Shown one piece after another: positions 8,391 to 16,521 of a stretch of DNA of 50,262 bases. This DNA is from Bacteroidota bacterium (GTDB lineage Bacteria; Bacteroidota; Bacteroidia; Bacteroidales; GCA-2748055), in the NCBI GenBank assembly GCA_024640885.1, contig JAHEEC010000010.1, forward strand, positions 16,506-66,767, read 5' to 3'. A program made the position numbers and the translations under genes. The notes below the pieces were generated by a model. The model worked only from the letters and a program-made list of their open reading frames with translations. It ran no database searches and had not been told where the DNA came from. Numbering within the stretch: position 1 is the stretch's first letter; each line of letters starts with the position of its first letter.

Positions 8391-9179
8391 ATGAAGAAAG
8401 TTGGAATTATAGGAGCAGGCAACATTGGATGCGCTATTGCGAAGGGGCTGGTGGATTATTCGAAATTGACCCCTTCGGAGGTGTACCTCTCAAGGAAAAA
8501 ATCCGGACTGCTTGAGGAGTATAAGAAGCTGGGATTCAGCATCTCTGATAATCTAAACCTGGCAAGGGATTGTGATATAATCCTGCTAGCGGTCCTGCCC
8601 GGTCAGGCAAGGGATGTGATCCAGGAAATAAAGCCCCTGCTGCTCAAGGAAAAGAAGACCCTCGTCAGCGTGGTATCTGCGGTGACCATACAGGAGATCG
8701 AGGAGTGGAGCGATCACAGTGCATCAGTGGTGCGGATTATGCCTAACACTGCAGCTGAGTACGGGGCCGGGATGATTTGTATCGCCGGTGAAAATGAGGA
8801 GGAGGTGCGCATGGTCCAGGCTTTGTTTGAGCCTCTTGGTCAGACCATGGTGATCAAGGAGCATCTCATGCCCGCTGCCACAATCCTGGCTGCCTGCGGC
8901 ATTGCCTTTTTCCTGCGGGTGATCCGTGCAGTTTCTCAGGGAGGGATCCAGATTGGATTTCATGCCGAGGAGGCGGGAGAGATCGCTGCACAAACGGCCC
9001 GCGGGGCAGCTGAACTGCTGTTGAAAACCGGTCACCATCCGGAAACGGAAATAGACAGGGTAACCACACCCATGGGGTGCACAATTTCGGGACTCAATGA
9101 AATGGAGCATTTTGGAATGAGTTCGGCGATGATCAAGGGAATTGTAAAATCTTATTCGGGGATCAGTGATCTGAAATGA
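8391..9179 (+). CDS. proC: Pyrroline-5-carboxylate reductase
   Basis: With the start at 8391 the product is 262 residues and catalyses the last proline step, NAD(P)H reduction of pyrroline-5-carboxylate. The Rossmann motif GAGNIG lies at 8-13 of VGIIGAGNIGCAIAKGL. The P5CR dimerisation domain follows, including VRIMPNTAAEYGAGM and the C-terminal TTPMGCTISGLNEMEHFGMS. An in-frame ATG at 8376 would add five residues; a longer start at 8280 is rejected because it lies inside argG. The stop overlaps the next start by 4 bases, suggesting translational coupling. Confidence 0.95.
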   Translation: MKKVGIIGAGNIGCAIAKGLVDYSKLTPSEVYLSRKKSGLLEEYKKLGFSISDNLNLARDCDIILLAVLPGQARDVIQEIKPLLLKEKKTLVSVVSAVTIQEIEEWSDHSASVVRIMPNTAAEYGAGMICIAGENEEEVRMVQALFEPLGQTMVIKEHLMPAATILAACGIAFFLRVIRAVSQGGIQIGFHAEEAGEIAAQTARGAAELLLKTGHHPETEIDRVTTPMGCTISGLNEMEHFGMSSAMIKGIVKSYSGISDLK

Positions 9180-10288
9180 CCAGGGAGGTTCCATATATCG
9201 ACCTGTTGATGGAGATGCTCTCCATACCGGCCACCAGCCGCAAAGAGAAGGAACGTTCAGATTTCCTGGAGAGACGGTTACAGGGCTTTGGATCTGTGGT
9301 AACCAGGATCCACAACAACCTGCTGGTGGGTGATCCGGGGATCAGCAAAGGCAGGAGAAGGGTAATGATGAATTCCCACATGGATACAGTCAGCCCGGCT
9401 GAAGGTTGGGAAAGTGATCCATTCAAACCCTCCCGGCAGGGCGGGAAAATCACAGGACTGGGCAGCAATGATGCAGGAGCATCGGTGGTGACTATGATAG
9501 CAGCCTATCACAAAATGAAACCATTGCTGGAGAAGCAGATCGACCTGATGCTTCTGATCAGTGCCGAGGAGGAGATTTCCGGTGCCAATGGGATCTCTTC
9601 CGTGCTTGACAGGGTGGGTCCCCTCGATGCAGTCATCGTGGGCGAACCCACAGGGATGCAGCCCGCCGTGGCAGAAAGGGGATTGATGGTGCTTGACGGG
9701 GAGGTAAGGGGAAAAGCGGGCCACGCCGCCAGGAATGAGGGCATCAATGCCATATTCTTGGCGCTTAAAGATGTGGAGGCCATTGCGGGGCTGGAATTCA
9801 GGGAAGCATCCCAATGGCTCCCTTTACCGGGGGCGCAGGTGACCATGATTTCAGCAGGGACCGGGCATAATGTGGTGCCTGACATCTGCAGGTTTGTGGT
9901 GGATGTGAGGAGCAATGACCGGTATGGGAACGAAGCCATGCTGGAATTGATCCGGGCGGTTTGCAAGGCCGATCTGACACCCCGTTCCACCAGGTTGAAA
10001 CCTTCCTGCCTTCCGGTGGACCACTTCTTAATGGAGGTGATAAAATCCTGCGGTCTGGTACCATTCGGCTCCTCAACCCTTTCTGACATGGCCCTGATTC
10101 CCTTTTCTTCTGTGAAAATTGGACCAGGGGATTCCGCACGATCCCATGCAGCCGGGGAATACATTATGACCGGAGAATTGGAGCAGGGTGTAAATCTCTA
10201 TTGCCGTCTTCTGGAATCCATCTCAGAATTCAAGGGGTCCGGCAGATCTCCAGGTGAAGTGCATCAACCATTAAATGAGAAGAGCTGA
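9176..10288 (+). CDS. argE: M20-family deacylase, probable N-acyl-ornithine deacylase (ArgE-like)
   Basis: The 370-residue product is a zinc-dependent M20 amidohydrolase. Visible ligands are His68 and Asp70 in NSHMDT, the bridging Asp99 in GSNDAG, the catalytic/metal glutamates in SAEEEISG (131-133) and Glu157 in VGEPTG; the lid domain carries KAGHAA (His183). In this operon the obvious role is removal of the acyl group from N-acetyl- or N-succinyl-ornithine or -citrulline. M20 members also include dipeptidases and succinyl-diaminopimelate desuccinylase, so substrate assignment rests on context. The start overlaps the proC stop by 4 bases and the stop shares one base with the argH ATG. Confidence 0.85.
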   Translation: MTREVPYIDLLMEMLSIPATSRKEKERSDFLERRLQGFGSVVTRIHNNLLVGDPGISKGRRRVMMNSHMDTVSPAEGWESDPFKPSRQGGKITGLGSNDAGASVVTMIAAYHKMKPLLEKQIDLMLLISAEEEISGANGISSVLDRVGPLDAVIVGEPTGMQPAVAERGLMVLDGEVRGKAGHAARNEGINAIFLALKDVEAIAGLEFREASQWLPLPGAQVTMISAGTGHNVVPDICRFVVDVRSNDRYGNEAMLELIRAVCKADLTPRSTRLKPSCLPVDHFLMEVIKSCGLVPFGSSTLSDMALIPFSSVKIGPGDSARSHAAGEYIMTGELEQGVNLYCRLLESISEFKGSGRSPGEVHQPLNEKS

Positions 10289-11634
10289 TGAAACTGTGGG
10301 ATAAAGATATATCGACTGAAGAACGGATCCTTGCTTTTACCACGGGGAAGGATCCCCTGTACGACCTGCAACTGGCACCTTACGATGTGCTGGGCTCCAT
10401 GGCCCATACCATCATGCTGTGTGAGGTGGGATTGATTGAAAAGGAGGAGGCCAGGTCCCTGGTCGGGGAGTTGAAAAAGCTCTACGAGGAGGCCCGCCAG
10501 GGCAAGCTTATCCTGGAACCGGGGGTGGAGGATATCCATTCGCAGGTTGAATTAATCCTTACTGAAAGGCTTGGGAACCTGGGTAAGAAGATCCACACAG
10601 GGAGGTCAAGAAATGACCAGGTAATGGTCGATATAAAGTTGTTTCTTCGGGAGGAAGTCCGGGAAATGGCAGGATTGGTATTTGAGCTGGGAAAAATACT
10701 TCTGGAGCGTGCAGAGGCGCACAGGGAGGTGTTCCTACCGGGGTATACCCATATGCAGGTGGCCATGCCCTCCTCCTTTGGATTATGGTTTGGGGCCTAT
10801 GCCGAGGCACTCTCCGATGACCTCACATTTTTACAGGGGATCCATCAGGTGGTCAATCAAAATCCCCTGGGTTCAGCAGCCGGTTTTGGTTCCTCCTTCC
10901 CGGTGGACAGGGAGCTGACCACCAGGCTTCTCTCATTTGAGCACATGCACATCAGTTCTGTCAATGCGCAGCTGAACAGGGGAAAGACAGAATGGTTTGT
11001 GGCTTCGGGTATGGCCGGGATCGCATCGACCATGGCCCGCCTTGCCATGGACGCGGTCCTGTTTCTGGGACAGAATTTCAATTTTATTGCACTTCCCCCT
11101 GAGCTTACTACCGGATCCTCCATCATGCCTCATAAGAAAAATCCGGATGTGCTTGAACTGGTTCGCGCGAAATGCAACCGGTTGATCCAGCTCCCTTCCG
11201 AAATATCCGCAGTTACCGGGAACCTGATCTCGGGGTATCACAGGGATTTCCAGATCCTGAAGGAGATCCTCCACCCCGCCCTTAATGATCTGAAGGATTG
11301 TGCAGCGATGATGCAGTACATCATGAAACGGATTGAGGTGAATACAAAAATCATCCATGACGATTCCTACCAGTATATCTATTCTGTGGAGGAGGTGAAT
11401 AAAAAAGTGATGGCAGGGGTTCCATTCCGCGATGCCTACAGGGAAGTTGCTGACGAGATTGACAAGGGACGTTACAGGTCCGGCCGGGACCATTCCTACA
11501 CCCACCTGGGCAGCATAGGAAATCCCGGCTTACCGGAGATCGGCACCAAGCTGGAAAAAGCTTATGAAGGGTTCCGGTTCGTAAATACTTCAGATGTCGC
11601 ATTGAGCTTGGGTAACTATTACGAAAAAAGATGA
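10288..11634 (+). CDS. argH: Argininosuccinate lyase
   Basis: The 448-residue product splits argininosuccinate into arginine and fumarate. The superfamily signature GSSIMPHKKNPDVLEL begins at Gly276; one Ser of this loop is the catalytic base of the family. Other ASL blocks are HTGRSRNDQV, PGYTHMQVAMPSSFG and QNPLGSAAGFGSSFPVDRE. With argG it completes citrulline-to-arginine conversion. It is tightly packed, with a one-base overlap with argE upstream and a 4-base overlap with proB downstream. Confidence 0.97.
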   Translation: MKLWDKDISTEERILAFTTGKDPLYDLQLAPYDVLGSMAHTIMLCEVGLIEKEEARSLVGELKKLYEEARQGKLILEPGVEDIHSQVELILTERLGNLGKKIHTGRSRNDQVMVDIKLFLREEVREMAGLVFELGKILLERAEAHREVFLPGYTHMQVAMPSSFGLWFGAYAEALSDDLTFLQGIHQVVNQNPLGSAAGFGSSFPVDRELTTRLLSFEHMHISSVNAQLNRGKTEWFVASGMAGIASTMARLAMDAVLFLGQNFNFIALPPELTTGSSIMPHKKNPDVLELVRAKCNRLIQLPSEISAVTGNLISGYHRDFQILKEILHPALNDLKDCAAMMQYIMKRIEVNTKIIHDDSYQYIYSVEEVNKKVMAGVPFRDAYREVADEIDKGRYRSGRDHSYTHLGSIGNPGLPEIGTKLEKAYEGFRFVNTSDVALSLGNYYEKR

Positions 11635-12446
11635 CACACAGAAAATATTTAAAGGATAAAAAGAAGATCGTTGTGAAGGTTGGGACAAGCCTGCTGGCTT
11701 ACGAAAACGGAAAAATCAACCTCCAACGGATGGAAAAGCTGGTCAGGGTGCTGGCGGGGCTGCATAACAGCGGGAAAGAGGTGATCCTGGTCACCTCGGG
11801 TGCTGTGGGCATGGGAGTGGGGATGATTGGCCTGAGCGAAAAACCGGTTGACCTGGTGCAGAAGCAGGCCCTGGCGGCCATCGGGCAGGTTGGCCTGATC
11901 AGGCTTTACCAGAAGTTTTTCGACGAGTACCATAAGACTGTGGCCCAGATATTGCTTACCAGGGACGGGATTGAGAATACCCTGAGGAGGAAGAACGCGA
12001 GGAATACCCTCCACCAGCTCGTGGAAATGGGGATCATACCGGTAGTCAACGAGAACGATACAGTGATTACCGATGAGATTGAGTTTGGAGATAACGACAC
12101 CCTTTCAGCCGCTGTGGCCACGCTGATCCATGCCGATTTGCTGCTTATTCTGACCAATACCGACGGGGTCTTTACAGCCGATCCGCATATTCATCATTCG
12201 GCCCAGAAAGTACCCAAGGTATTGAATGCATCCAATGATCTGAAAGACGTGGACCTGAATGGTTCTTCAAAAATGGGCTCCGGGGGAATGGCTTCAAAGA
12301 TTGCTGCGGCCGAATTGTGCAGGGAGCACAATGTGGATGTGGTCATTGCCGATGGGACCGATCCGGCCACCATCCTTGATGTACTGGATGGAAAGGACCT
12401 GGGGACCTTCTTTGTGAGCGATGCCACCAATCAGCTGGCAAGCTAG
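11631..12446 (+). CDS. proB: Glutamate 5-kinase without PUA domain
   Basis: The 271-residue product phosphorylates glutamate to gamma-glutamyl phosphate, the first proline step. The amino-acid-kinase fold is complete: VVKVGTSLL (14-22), LVTSGAVGMGVG (53-64), PVVNENDTVITDEIEFGDND, and the nucleotide-binding TNTDGVFTADP with GSGGMASK. E. coli ProB is about 367 residues with a C-terminal PUA domain; here the protein stops soon after the kinase core (FFVSDATNQLAS), so the PUA domain is absent rather than broken. The start overlaps argH by 4 bases. Confidence 0.94.
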   Translation: MTHRKYLKDKKKIVVKVGTSLLAYENGKINLQRMEKLVRVLAGLHNSGKEVILVTSGAVGMGVGMIGLSEKPVDLVQKQALAAIGQVGLIRLYQKFFDEYHKTVAQILLTRDGIENTLRRKNARNTLHQLVEMGIIPVVNENDTVITDEIEFGDNDTLSAAVATLIHADLLLILTNTDGVFTADPHIHHSAQKVPKVLNASNDLKDVDLNGSSKMGSGGMASKIAAAELCREHNVDVVIADGTDPATILDVLDGKDLGTFFVSDATNQLAS

Positions 12447-12467
12447 GGAGGAAGTCATAAAATTTGC

Positions 12468-12490
12468 AAAGTTATAAAGTTTGTAAAGTT
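12468..12490 (+). repeat. Triplicate AAAGTT repeat in the proB-proA gap
   Basis: The hexamer AAAGTT occurs three times in the 50-base gap between proB and proA, at 12468-12473, 12476-12481 and 12485-12490, within an AT-rich run. Similar AAAGTTG/AAAGTGG motifs recur in other gaps of this window (13757-13780, 29020-29033, 30993-31005). The role is unknown. Confidence 0.4.
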
Positions 12491-12496
12491 GAAGAT

Positions 12497-13741
12497 ATGG
12501 AAGAATTGATCGAGATTGGGAAGAGGGCGAAGAAGGCAGCCGGGCAACTGGGAAATCTGAATACGGAACAGAAGAATAAAATATTGATGCGTGTGGCTGA
12601 TTTGCTTGAAGAACAGGCTGATGCCATTTTGAAAGCCAATGAAAAGGACCTGGAGATGGGCCGGGAGATGGGACTGACGGGTGCCATTGTGGACAGGCTG
12701 ACCCTCTCCCGGGAAAGGATCTCAGGGATCGCCGGGGGATTGCGGGAAATTGTCCAGCTGGATGATCCCATCGGTGAGATCGAGGAGATGAAAAAGCGGC
12801 CCAACGGGCTTTTGATCGGGAAGAAAAGGGTTCCGCTCGGCGTGGTGGGTGTGATCTATGAATCAAGGCCCAATGTTACAGCCGATGTGGCCGGTCTCTG
12901 CATTAAAACTGGGAATGTCTGTGTGTTGAGGGGGGGTAAGGAGGCTTTCCAGTCCAACAACTCCATTGTAAAGATCTTCCATGAGGCCATCGGGGGTTTA
13001 GGATTGGATCAGCACATGGTTCAGCTGGTCCAGAATACCGATCGGGAGAGTGCCGTGGCCATGATGAAGCTGAATGATTATCTGGACATATTGATTCCCA
13101 GGGGCGGGGCGGGGCTCATCAAGGCGGTGGTCCAAAACAGTACGGTTCCGGTGATCGAGACCGGCGTGGGCAACTGTCATGTCTATGTGGATGAAGCCGC
13201 GGACAGGGAAAAAGCCGTGGCCATCGTGTACAATGCCAAGACCCACCGGCCCGGTGTGTGCAATGCGGCTGAAAGCCTCCTGATACACAGGGATGTGGCT
13301 GAATCTTTGCTGCCGCTTATTGGAAAGGCACTGGCAGAGGGTGGGGTGGAGATCAGGGGCGATGAAACCACCTGCCGTTTGATCCCCGGTGCAGTTCCTG
13401 CTACTGAAGAGGACTGGGGTACGGAGTACCTTGACCTGGTGATCAGTTCAAAAGTGGTGGGATCGGTGGAAGAGGCGGTGGAGCATATCAACCATTACGG
13501 CACCATGCATTCGGAAAGCATTGTCACCGAGAATTACAGCCATGCCCAGTATTTTCTCGACAGGGTGGATGCAGCGGCGGTGTATGTGAATGCCTCCACC
13601 CGGTTTACCGATGGATTTGAGTTCGGGTACGGGGCTGAGATCGGGATCAGTACGCAGAAACTGCATGCCCGGGGTCCAATGGGGCTCAGGGAGCTAACCA
13701 CCAACAAATATGTGATCTACGGTTCGGGACAGATCAGGTAG
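12497..13741 (+). CDS. proA: Gamma-glutamyl phosphate reductase
   Basis: The 414-residue product reduces gamma-glutamyl phosphate to glutamate-5-semialdehyde with NADPH, between ProB and ProC. It is an aldehyde-dehydrogenase-fold enzyme: VPLGVVGVIYESRPNVT, the nucleotide/substrate segments around VCVLRGGKEAFQSN, and the catalytic Cys255 in KTHRPGVCNAAES. The ATG at 12497 was preferred over an in-frame TTG at 12464 because it gives the family length (about 417) and a typical N-terminus (MEELIEIGKRAKKAAGQLG). It is the last gene of the operon and converges on carA. Confidence 0.96.
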   Translation: MEELIEIGKRAKKAAGQLGNLNTEQKNKILMRVADLLEEQADAILKANEKDLEMGREMGLTGAIVDRLTLSRERISGIAGGLREIVQLDDPIGEIEEMKKRPNGLLIGKKRVPLGVVGVIYESRPNVTADVAGLCIKTGNVCVLRGGKEAFQSNNSIVKIFHEAIGGLGLDQHMVQLVQNTDRESAVAMMKLNDYLDILIPRGGAGLIKAVVQNSTVPVIETGVGNCHVYVDEAADREKAVAIVYNAKTHRPGVCNAAESLLIHRDVAESLLPLIGKALAEGGVEIRGDETTCRLIPGAVPATEEDWGTEYLDLVISSKVVGSVEEAVEHINHYGTMHSESIVTENYSHAQYFLDRVDAAAVYVNASTRFTDGFEFGYGAEIGISTQKLHARGPMGLRELTTNKYVIYGSGQIR

Positions 13742-13802
13742 AAATCTCAACACCTGAAAAGTGGAAAATTTGTAAAGTGGCATCCATTCAAAGTGACACG
13801 GA

Positions 13803-14897
13803 TCACTTTTTTCCAACTCCTTCAAGGTACGCCTTGATCTTATCCAGGAATACATCAAACAGATAAGCCGTATCAGTGGGTCCCCCGGAAGCCTCCGGGT
13901 GAAACTGTGTGGAGAAGAAAGGTTTGGACTGGTGCTTCATCCCTTCGTTCGTCTGGTCATTGAGATTAATGAAGAGCGGTTCCCAGCTCCCGGGGATGGA
14001 TTCATTGTCAATTGCAAAACCGTGGTTCTGGGAGGTGATATAGGCCTTGTCGGTTCCCACCTCAAGCACAGGCTGGTTGTGGCTTCGGTGACCGTATTTT
14101 AACTTATATGTGTCAGCTCCCGCTGCCAGGGCCATCAGCTGGTTTCCCAGGCATATTCCAAATATGGGGCGGTCCGATTCATAGGCCCTGGAGAGGTTTT
14201 GAATGGTGGATTTGCATTGCTTGGGATCACCCGGACCATTGGATATGAACAAACCATCGAAATCTTCCGTGCTCAGGTCATGGTCCCATGGAACCCTGAT
14301 GACAGTCGTGTCCCTCTGGAGAAGGTAACGGATGATGTTGTATTTCACCCCGCAGTCGATCAGCAGGATCCGATACCTGCCGTTTCCATAAACCTGTCGC
14401 TCTCCCACACTGACCTGCGCCACCAGGTTGTCCTGGTTGGGATCATAATACTCCGGCTCTTTGCCATCAAAAACCACCTTCCCTAACATGGTCCCCTTTT
14501 CTCGCAAAAGTTTGGTGAGATGACGGGTATCTACATCGTAAATTCCGGGAATCTTATGTTGCTTCAGCCAATCCCCCAGGCTTCGTTCTGCATTCCAGTG
14601 CGAATACCTGTCTGAGTAATCTGAAATCACAAGGGCTGAGATATGCAACCGGTCCGATTCAAAAAATTTGTAAAGGTCATTTTCCACATCCTCCCTGGGT
14701 ACTCCGTAATTACCAACAATGGGATAGGTGAGGACCAGGATCTGCCCTTTGTAGGAGGGATCAGTCAGGCTTTCGGGGTAACCTGTCATGGCCGTGTTAA
14801 ATACCACTTCCCCGGCAATGCTCTCCTCATGTCCGAATGATTTCCCGGTAAATACAGTTCCGTCTTCCAGGGCCAGCTTGATGGGTTTTGATTCCAT
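13803..14897 (-). CDS. carA: Carbamoyl-phosphate synthase small (glutaminase) subunit, CAD-like type
   Basis: The 364-residue product hydrolyses glutamine and channels ammonia to CarB. The CPSase small-chain domain occupies about 1-165. The class I amidotransferase domain follows, with nucleophile Cys249 in FGICLGNQ and His333/Glu335 in QFHPEASGGP. As in CarB, the wording follows eukaryotic CAD/CPS1: LTDPSYKGQILVLTYP, the segment starting SHWNAERSLGDWL, then DVDTRHLTKLLREKGTMLGK. It lies 5 bases downstream of the thioredoxin-like gene on the same strand, so it is probably transcribed from that gene's promoter, 8 kb away from carB. Confidence 0.96.
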   Translation of the reverse strand: MESKPIKLALEDGTVFTGKSFGHEESIAGEVVFNTAMTGYPESLTDPSYKGQILVLTYPIVGNYGVPREDVENDLYKFFESDRLHISALVISDYSDRYSHWNAERSLGDWLKQHKIPGIYDVDTRHLTKLLREKGTMLGKVVFDGKEPEYYDPNQDNLVAQVSVGERQVYGNGRYRILLIDCGVKYNIIRYLLQRDTTVIRVPWDHDLSTEDFDGLFISNGPGDPKQCKSTIQNLSRAYESDRPIFGICLGNQLMALAAGADTYKLKYGHRSHNQPVLEVGTDKAYITSQNHGFAIDNESIPGSWEPLFINLNDQTNEGMKHQSKPFFSTQFHPEASGGPTDTAYLFDVFLDKIKAYLEGVGKK

Positions 14898-14902
14898 ATC
14901 AT

Positions 14903-16387
14903 TTAAGAACCGCTTGCGGATTCGATTTTTATCAGGTTATTAATTATGCTTTCGGCCTGCTCGGGGGTAACTCGCTTGGCGACAATTTTTTTATCACCAT
15001 CCAGGATAAATAGCTGCGGATAGCTCTGCAGGTTGTAAATCTTCCTGAAATCGTTGCTGTAGGGACTCCAGCAGTTGATCCAGTCGTACATCTGGTGCTC
15101 ATTGATAAAGTCCACCCACTTCTCCTTGCCCTCCACCGAATTGATCACATGCACACAAATCACCTCCACACCCTTCTCTTTCAGCCTGGAATATAGTTCC
15201 TGGAGGACCGGGGTGGCCTTCTGGCAGTGGCCACAATCTGCTTCCCAGAAATAGAGGATGGTGTACCTTGACTGGATGTCATTGATAAAGAAATCCTGAC
15301 CTATGTGGGGATCCCTTTTTATGACCGTGTCTTCCATGGCCATCTGAAAATGTTCCGGGGGAACCCGTCGCATGATCAGGTTGGGCGCAATCTGCCCGAT
15401 CAGGGTTGGCTTGTTATTGTTGAGGTTCTCTTTAAGCTTGGCGATAAAATCCGGACTGCTCCATGTGGCATCGGGGATGTAATAATCTTCTGCAATATGG
15501 AAATAGACCACATCCATTCCCATGAATTTGCTCTCCGCAAAATGGTTGAAAAGTGTGATGAGCATGAAGCGGTAGAGTTCATCATTGTGGCGTGTTCCCT
15601 CAAGCAGGTAGTCCACCGCCACAATCAGGGAATCGGGGTGCTGTACCACGGCCCGGGTAATGTAATTCTTGATCTTCCCTTCATAAAGGGGGGTGTGGAG
15701 AAGCCTCACATCAAACGGATCGAAATGGTCAAAATAATGCTCCCTGTAAAAAAAATAGCGGATGGAATCATCGTGCCTTTTATCACCGTTTAGCATCTCT
15801 TCCGGAGGAACGGGTTCCCTGGTGGCTCCAATGAAATCACTTACAAACAGGGAAACATGTTGCGTTTCAATCTGGTCCATGTAGGCCTCCATCTCCCTGT
15901 TGATCTGTTTCTGATGTTCCCTGATCACAACCGAATCCTGCGCTGCGGTTGCCCTGGTCAGAAGGGATTGCTGCTGCTCAAGCTCCCCTCTTTTCTTCTG
16001 CAAAAAGTCTTTATACTCCTCGAAGATCCGGTTGTCCTCGGAACCCTCAAAAATGATGCTTCCTGCGAGATCTGAGGTGTCCGCATGGATTATCAGCTCC
16101 TGGTCATCGCCGAGCAACAGGTCAAAATAGTGGGAAGGACCCAGGTAGATCAGGTAAAGCCCCCCCTGGAATGCTTCGGAGCCCTCAAATGAGCCAGTCC
16201 CCTTCTTATCAAGCACAAGGGTGTCTTTTGGAATCATCCGGGTGGTAAAGTACTCCCCCAGCACAAGGGTGTCACCGGAAAGCCCTTTCATGTGAACCTC
16301 TATGCGGTAACCCTGTGCGGAAATTGAGGCGGAAGTAATGAGAAGTATGGAGGCTAATACAGAAAAAAATCTCCTTAATTTGATCAT
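14903..16387 (-). CDS. Exported TlpA-like thioredoxin-fold protein with DUF4369/DUF5106-like N-terminus
   Basis: With the start at 16387 the product is 494 residues. It begins with a signal peptide (MIKLRRFFSVLASILLITSA, cleavage near SISAQG), then a beta-rich DUF4369-like domain (about 26-120), a helical DUF5106-like middle, and a C-terminal thioredoxin domain. The redox motif CGHC is at 385-388 in YFWEADCGHCQKATPV. Such proteins are periplasmic thiol:disulfide oxidoreductases common in Bacteroidota. The start at 16414 is rejected because that ATG lies inside a perfect -7 promoter element. Pairing with carA 5 bases downstream has no obvious functional logic. Confidence 0.88.
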   Translation of the reverse strand: MIKLRRFFSVLASILLITSASISAQGYRIEVHMKGLSGDTLVLGEYFTTRMIPKDTLVLDKKGTGSFEGSEAFQGGLYLIYLGPSHYFDLLLGDDQELIIHADTSDLAGSIIFEGSEDNRIFEEYKDFLQKKRGELEQQQSLLTRATAAQDSVVIREHQKQINREMEAYMDQIETQHVSLFVSDFIGATREPVPPEEMLNGDKRHDDSIRYFFYREHYFDHFDPFDVRLLHTPLYEGKIKNYITRAVVQHPDSLIVAVDYLLEGTRHNDELYRFMLITLFNHFAESKFMGMDVVYFHIAEDYYIPDATWSSPDFIAKLKENLNNNKPTLIGQIAPNLIMRRVPPEHFQMAMEDTVIKRDPHIGQDFFINDIQSRYTILYFWEADCGHCQKATPVLQELYSRLKEKGVEVICVHVINSVEGKEKWVDFINEHQMYDWINCWSPYSNDFRKIYNLQSYPQLFILDGDKKIVAKRVTPEQAESIINNLIKIESASGS

Positions 16388-16411
16388 TAAAATCTTATTT
16401 TTTGAATCGGT

Positions 16412-16419
16412 CAAAGTTA
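16412..16419 (-). promoter_or_regulatory. Promoter -7 element for the tlpA-like/carA unit
   Basis: The minus strand reads TAACTTTG, a perfect TAnnTTTG, 25 bases upstream of the chosen ATG at 16387. I could not find a matching -33 TTTG at the usual 19-22 base spacing, so only the -7 part is supported. No ARG box is visible here, unlike at carB/argR. Confidence 0.45.
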
Positions 16420-16521
16420 ATGATTCTATTTTAAAACATATTGTTCAATCTCCATGCCATTCTTGGTCCAAAATCATTAACTTGTTGGTGAAAACTGAAA
16501 CAATCAGCACCCGGAAAACAA

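Noticed and set aside
12464-12496. TTG start for proA
   Set aside because: It adds 11 residues not seen in ProA and lies in the AAAGTT repeat; the ATG at 12497 gives the normal length.
16388-16414. ATG at 16414 for the tlpA-like gene
   Set aside because: It falls inside a perfect -7 promoter element and would bury the signal peptide.
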